DNA of 64,000 bases from Endothia cerciana (taxonomy: Eukaryota; Ascomycota; Sordariomycetes; Diaporthales; Cryphonectriaceae), in NCBI GenBank assembly GCA_026119935.1, contig JALRMH010000032.1, forward strand, positions 248,001 through 312,000, read 5' to 3'. Below, in pieces: positions 60,600 through 64,000 of this stretch. Positions within the stretch are counted from its first letter, which is position 1. Each line of letters opens with the position of its first letter. A program made the position numbers and the translations under genes. Below the pieces are notes generated by a model that was not told where the DNA came from, made no database searches, and worked only from the letters and a program-made list of their open reading frames with translations.

Positions 60600-61439
60600 C
60601 TACTCTGTACTTGAACCGAGATAGCCAAAAAGCCTCAGGCGATAGTCGACATAATTGATCTCCCATGCCCACGGCCTTCCAAACCTCGAATTCAACCCCC
60701 GAACAAGCCTCTGGTCTTCGTTTTGTTGTTCCAGAGCCAGCTCGAAATACTCGTTACACAGACGGCACTTGCGGTTTGGCTGGTCGCAGACGCAGGACGG
60801 TCGAGCACAGGCGTCACCTGCCGACACATCGAGGAAGACGTCCACAGACCGAAGGTTCGAAAATGCTGAGAAAATATCCCCCAGTCTATCACACCGGGGT
60901 ATATTCGTGTCCCCAGCGGCCCCCCATACCCCGTCCTCTATGACCATGCGCTGGAAGAGGAGGAGCTGCGGGCCGTACGCCTTCTGAAGCTGCTCCCGGA
61001 GGCGCCCGTGTTCGTCAGAAGCAAAGAGGTATAGCCAAAGCACATCGAGGCGAGAGTTGAAGTAGAATGGATTTTGGGGCTCCTGTAGGTGTTGTACACG
61101 CGTGTAGCGCTGTAAGGTAATCTGTCGTGATTCTCTGCAAACCTGAAGCGCGATGGGGTCGGGACAGATTTCGAGGGGATCTTCGTCCTCTAGGAGCCGG
61201 CATTCGATATCCTCCTTCAGGAACTTTGATAGTGTGCAGGCCATCCGGAGCCCGAGAGGGGCGAGGGACTCCTCATCCTCCTCCTCCTCCTCCTCCTCCT
61301 CCTCCTCCTCCATTTTGTCATCTCTATTGATTTCATAAACTTCTATAAGGCGTGGTCCGGGCCAGGTATTCTCCCACACCATAAGTCGTAACTCTTTTGG
61401 TAGAATGGGAAAGTATTGGAAAGACCGAGGCGGAGACAT
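60600..61439 (-). CDS. 2EXR-domain protein with poly-Glu tract
   Basis: A single frame of 279 residues. The start F-Q-Y-F-P-I-L-P-K-E-L-R-L-M-V-W is the 2EXR signature (named for the paired E-x-R pattern), and C-R-E-S-R near residue 100 is the second conserved element. Between them, residues 44-54 are an uninterrupted poly-Glu run coded by GAG/GAA repeats, a likely microsatellite expansion. A Cys cluster at about 215-235 (C-A-R-P-S-C-V-C, C-R-L-C) may bind zinc. The family is large in Sordariomycetes and of unknown molecular role. It is distinct from the two-exon 2EXR-like gene at 13-15 kb. Confidence 0.8.
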   Translation of the reverse strand: MSPPRSFQYFPILPKELRLMVWENTWPGPRLIEVYEINRDDKMEEEEEEEEEEEDEESLAPLGLRMACTLSKFLKEDIECRLLEDEDPLEICPDPIALQVCRESRQITLQRYTRVQHLQEPQNPFYFNSRLDVLWLYLFASDEHGRLREQLQKAYGPQLLLFQRMVIEDGVWGAAGDTNIPRCDRLGDIFSAFSNLRSVDVFLDVSAGDACARPSCVCDQPNRKCRLCNEYFELALEQQNEDQRLVRGLNSRFGRPWAWEINYVDYRLRLFGYLGSSTE

Positions 61440-63597
61440 TGCGGGGACTAAGACCGCCAGAAGGCGAATAGCTATTGAAGACGAGGGGCTAGGTACGGAT
61501 CGAGAAGAGGGTGTTATGGGCTGTTGCTCTCCAAGAGACCTGAATGTTGCTCTGCGAAGTAAAGGGTATTAAATAGTCGTGTGGTCGTCCCAGGGCATGT
61601 GCCCCCCTTGCATAGTAACCCTGCCATATTTGTCTTGAGCGGCTAAGGTGAATAGGTTCAGCCATTAGGCGCGCGCTACCAACCGAGATATAACCCTGAA
61701 GATCATACGGTATGTTGGGTCACCGCCGTGGTATTAATAAGAACCGGACTTATAATAGGAAGGCGTGTTTAAATTTAACGTTGCCCATCGAGATTCTGCC
61801 CAGGTGCTCCATGTCGACGTTGGGTATCCTTAAGACCGGCTGTGTATCCAATAATGAGCAACCCTTCAGGTGACGTGTGACGAAGTCGTGACCTGGTGCG
61901 GTATTTGATTTTGGCCTGCGCTACAATTCAGGCAATCTAACGATATGTGTCAAAACTTCAAAAGGAGAACAAAGACTCGTATCAATGTTCTTATCATTGG
62001 TTGAACTAGCTTGATCCTGCTTGCACGTGGATCCCTTCTATGCCCTCACTCTTCCTCTTGGTAACCCTTCTTCCAGGCCGCAACACTTCTGTTCTGCCCA
62101 TCCAGACGGAGTTCCTCTACGCCCTTTCTCTTCTCCCTGGTGCCATTTGCCTGACTCGCAGCACTGATAGAACGTCACCATGAACAGCCGCGCGGTGGAC
62201 TACCCACCCGCTCAGCTCAGAATCCCAAGCAGACCGCCAAAGCTAATGCCTTCCATCCCTTGCCTCTCGCATTCCGGTTACGTGGACAGGTAATTAGAGA
62301 CCTTCATGCTCACGATTTCGATAGAAATGTCCTAAAACACCTTGGTAAGGATGCGTTCTATAAAAAGAATCAAGGTATCGCCCATGCTTATTCAATATTG
62401 CACCTCCGGTCATGCCGTGGCACGGCGGCGCAAAGAATCTGCCAGTCCTCGCAGGTGCGGATCATAGGCACGATGTCGGTCTTCTTGACGCCAGTGCATC
62501 CTGGGCATGGGAATACCTCCTTGTTAGCGCTGGCGCGCTCTCTCATCTAATGATGTTTCTTATTATACCCTCGCGTCAGGTAAAAGGCAACGCGGCGGAG
62601 GCTTAGGTGCGTAGTTGTTGCCACCGTAGGTCATTGACATATGACTGCACTACTCAAGACAGACAGGCTGCTTATAATAATGCAGTCGTCTAAGATGAGG
62701 CGGCGGCATTTTGGGCAAATTTCAGTCCTGATATTCGAAACAAGAAAGTAGATCCGTATTCGTGAGGTCCACTCGCGTGTCTATTCAGTGCAGAGCCGTA
62801 ATAGGGAATAGATCCCGCAGCCCACCTCAGAAGACACCACGGTAGCTCCTCTACCCTCGGGGCATTAAGGCTATGCACGTGTCTGCACCAGCTGCGCAGA
62901 CCTGTTGAACTAGCTCTCACACTGTGAACAGGAAATAAGGTAGGTCTTATGCAACTGGATAGCATGCTGCCCCACAGCGTGCCAGGACGCAAAGGTTGCA
63001 CAGGTCTAAGGGTCAAGAAAATATGTCGCTGCTCCTGGTTTCTTGCTTCGGACCTGTGTTGCTGCGTGCGGCTGCTATGGGTCGCGACGGCTCTCTGACT
63101 CCTCAGTATTGATTTGTTCGTATTCGACTAGCACTTCGATGTATGTACGACGCCAAAACAGAGGCCCTCAGCCTCTCGGCTTATTCACAATCGTGTCGCC
63201 TGTCCTCGTCAGGCGGGAGTGATGAAAATTGTCAGATCATATAGGCCGATCTGTCCCGGCCCCAATCTTGGCCTTCGCGCTTGGCCGCGCCATGCATTCT
63301 CGCCTCCGTGCATGCTCTTTTCATAACCGGCGGGGCCCCTATAGCCGGCCAAGAGACTTCTATTTGATTATATACCAGCCGGTTTTGCATCTCCATTTTC
63401 ACAAAGCTTTGTGACTGACTGCATGTGCCCCCTCTGCCGGCCTGCAATCCCCCAACCCCCCCTCAACCATGTCCATGCACTCGCTTCCTTCGTCATGCCG
63501 TCGTTCTGATGCGGCGTGGGTGGTATATGGCAGCTGTAGGTAACGTAACCTCATGTGCGAGTGACGATCATGATGCGCTTAGTGAGCCTCATTTACC
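61440..63597. other. 2.1-kb stretch, at most weak coding remnants
   Basis: A weak plus-strand coding-like patch occurs at about 62178-62606, where small frames with a possible intron (GTAATT at 62290) could form a relic, but I cannot assemble a protein or name a family. The rest has no signal. Confidence 0.35.
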
Positions 63598-64000
63598 CTA
63601 TGGGCTAGGCGCTGTAGAGGGCGTGGTGTTGCTCTTGGTCCGGACGCCGGGCCGAGCCTTGTCGAACATCGGCTCTCCTCCACCTACTCGGCGGCGGTGG
63701 CGGCTGCTGCTGCTGCTAACCGTACAGGCCTCGTCTCGCTCTGCTTTCTCAATCACGTCTACGAGTTCCCTGAGTTGGATCTCAACTGAGTACTGCTCTA
63801 GAAGGGTGGCCAGCCGGCGCTCCTCCCGGTTCTTTCCTTGGGGGAGGCAAGGACGAAGGAAGTCTCGCCACGTGACCCGAGCGGCGGCAGCAGCGTTGGT
63901 GATGAGGCAGGATATATGGTTATCACGCAGTATCTATCGTACATAACGCAGAAGAGTCAGTTAGCCGGCCAGACGACGATAATAAGATAAGACAAAGACT
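63598..64000 (-). CDS. 3' end of an unidentified gene, cut by window edge
   Basis: On the minus strand a frame of 111 codons (63933-63598) ends in TAG and begins right after a plausible acceptor (acgatag). It has GC-rich third positions and a coherent protein-like sequence: an Ala-rich start, T-W-R-D-F-L-R-P, an amphipathic helix (L-L-E-Q-Y-S-V-E-I-Q-L-R-E-L), and a Ser/Arg-rich tail. The remaining exons lie to the right of the window. No family recognised. Confidence 0.5.

Noticed and set aside
63425..63946. 173-codon plus-strand ORF at the right edge
   Set aside because: The opposite strand has a better coding frame with a splice acceptor and natural stop; the plus-strand product is Arg/Ser-rich and motif-free.
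1..64000. CRISPR arrays, rRNA genes, or a complete transposon
   Set aside because: No regularly spaced identical repeats, no rRNA-like blocks and no transposase or reverse-transcriptase motifs were seen on either strand.

Overview
The window reads as nuclear DNA of a filamentous ascomycete, most likely a sordariomycete-type mould. Genes are split by short introns of about 43-131 bp with GT-AG ends, and the family mix is typical of such fungi: a ZNFX1/Hrr1-type helicase, a CorA-like protein, 2EXR proteins, a UstYa-like protein, a Clr5 protein, an NRPS-like reductase, GH54 and GH5 enzymes, and an LtrA-like membrane protein. I assembled the exon models by hand from reading frame, splice signals and family motifs; none is confirmed by transcripts.

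Layout. 0-1 kb: a poly-C contig edge and a broken kinase-like (APH) fragment carrying a GGA microsatellite. 2.9-7.1 kb: an intact superfamily 1 RNA helicase of the ZNFX1 / S. pombe Hrr1 / Neurospora SAD-3 type, an RNA-silencing family. 8.7-10.5 kb: a 36-bp minisatellite and a C2H2 zinc-finger gene interrupted by an in-frame TAG. 11.7-12.5 kb: a relic of an NRPS-like adenylation domain. 13.4-17.0 kb: a 2EXR/F-box-like gene and a frameshifted unknown gene. 17.4-20.9 kb: a nine-exon CorA-like gene. 22.1-27.7 kb: a UstYa-like gene, a Clr5 gene, and a 3-hydroxyacyl-CoA dehydrogenase with a GC-AG intron. 28-34 kb: mostly decayed coding fragments. 34.8 kb: a 115-bp near-palindrome. 35.5-40.8 kb: an intact alpha-L-arabinofuranosidase, an intron-containing tRNA-Ser(CGA), and a wrecked GH5 cellulase. 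44.2 kb: a small disordered protein. 45.9-53.4 kb: two FAD monooxygenases beside an intact adenylation-thiolation-reductase enzyme, a compact candidate biosynthetic cluster. 54.9-56.9 kb: an LtrA-like membrane protein gene with in-frame stops. 58.9-61.4 kb: a one-TM hypothetical protein and a 2EXR protein with a poly-Glu tract. 63.6 kb: the 3' end of an unidentified gene that runs off the right edge.

How the genes may work together. The only group that reads as a pathway is 45.9-53.4 kb: the A-T-R protein would activate a carboxylic acid and reduce it to aldehyde or alcohol, and the two flavoproteins would hydroxylate or otherwise oxidise the product. AbfB and the dead GH5 point to plant cell-wall breakdown. 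The rest looks like accessory, gene-poor sequence: long empty stretches, several dead genes, and repeated loss of reading frame by single stops or 1-nt shifts.
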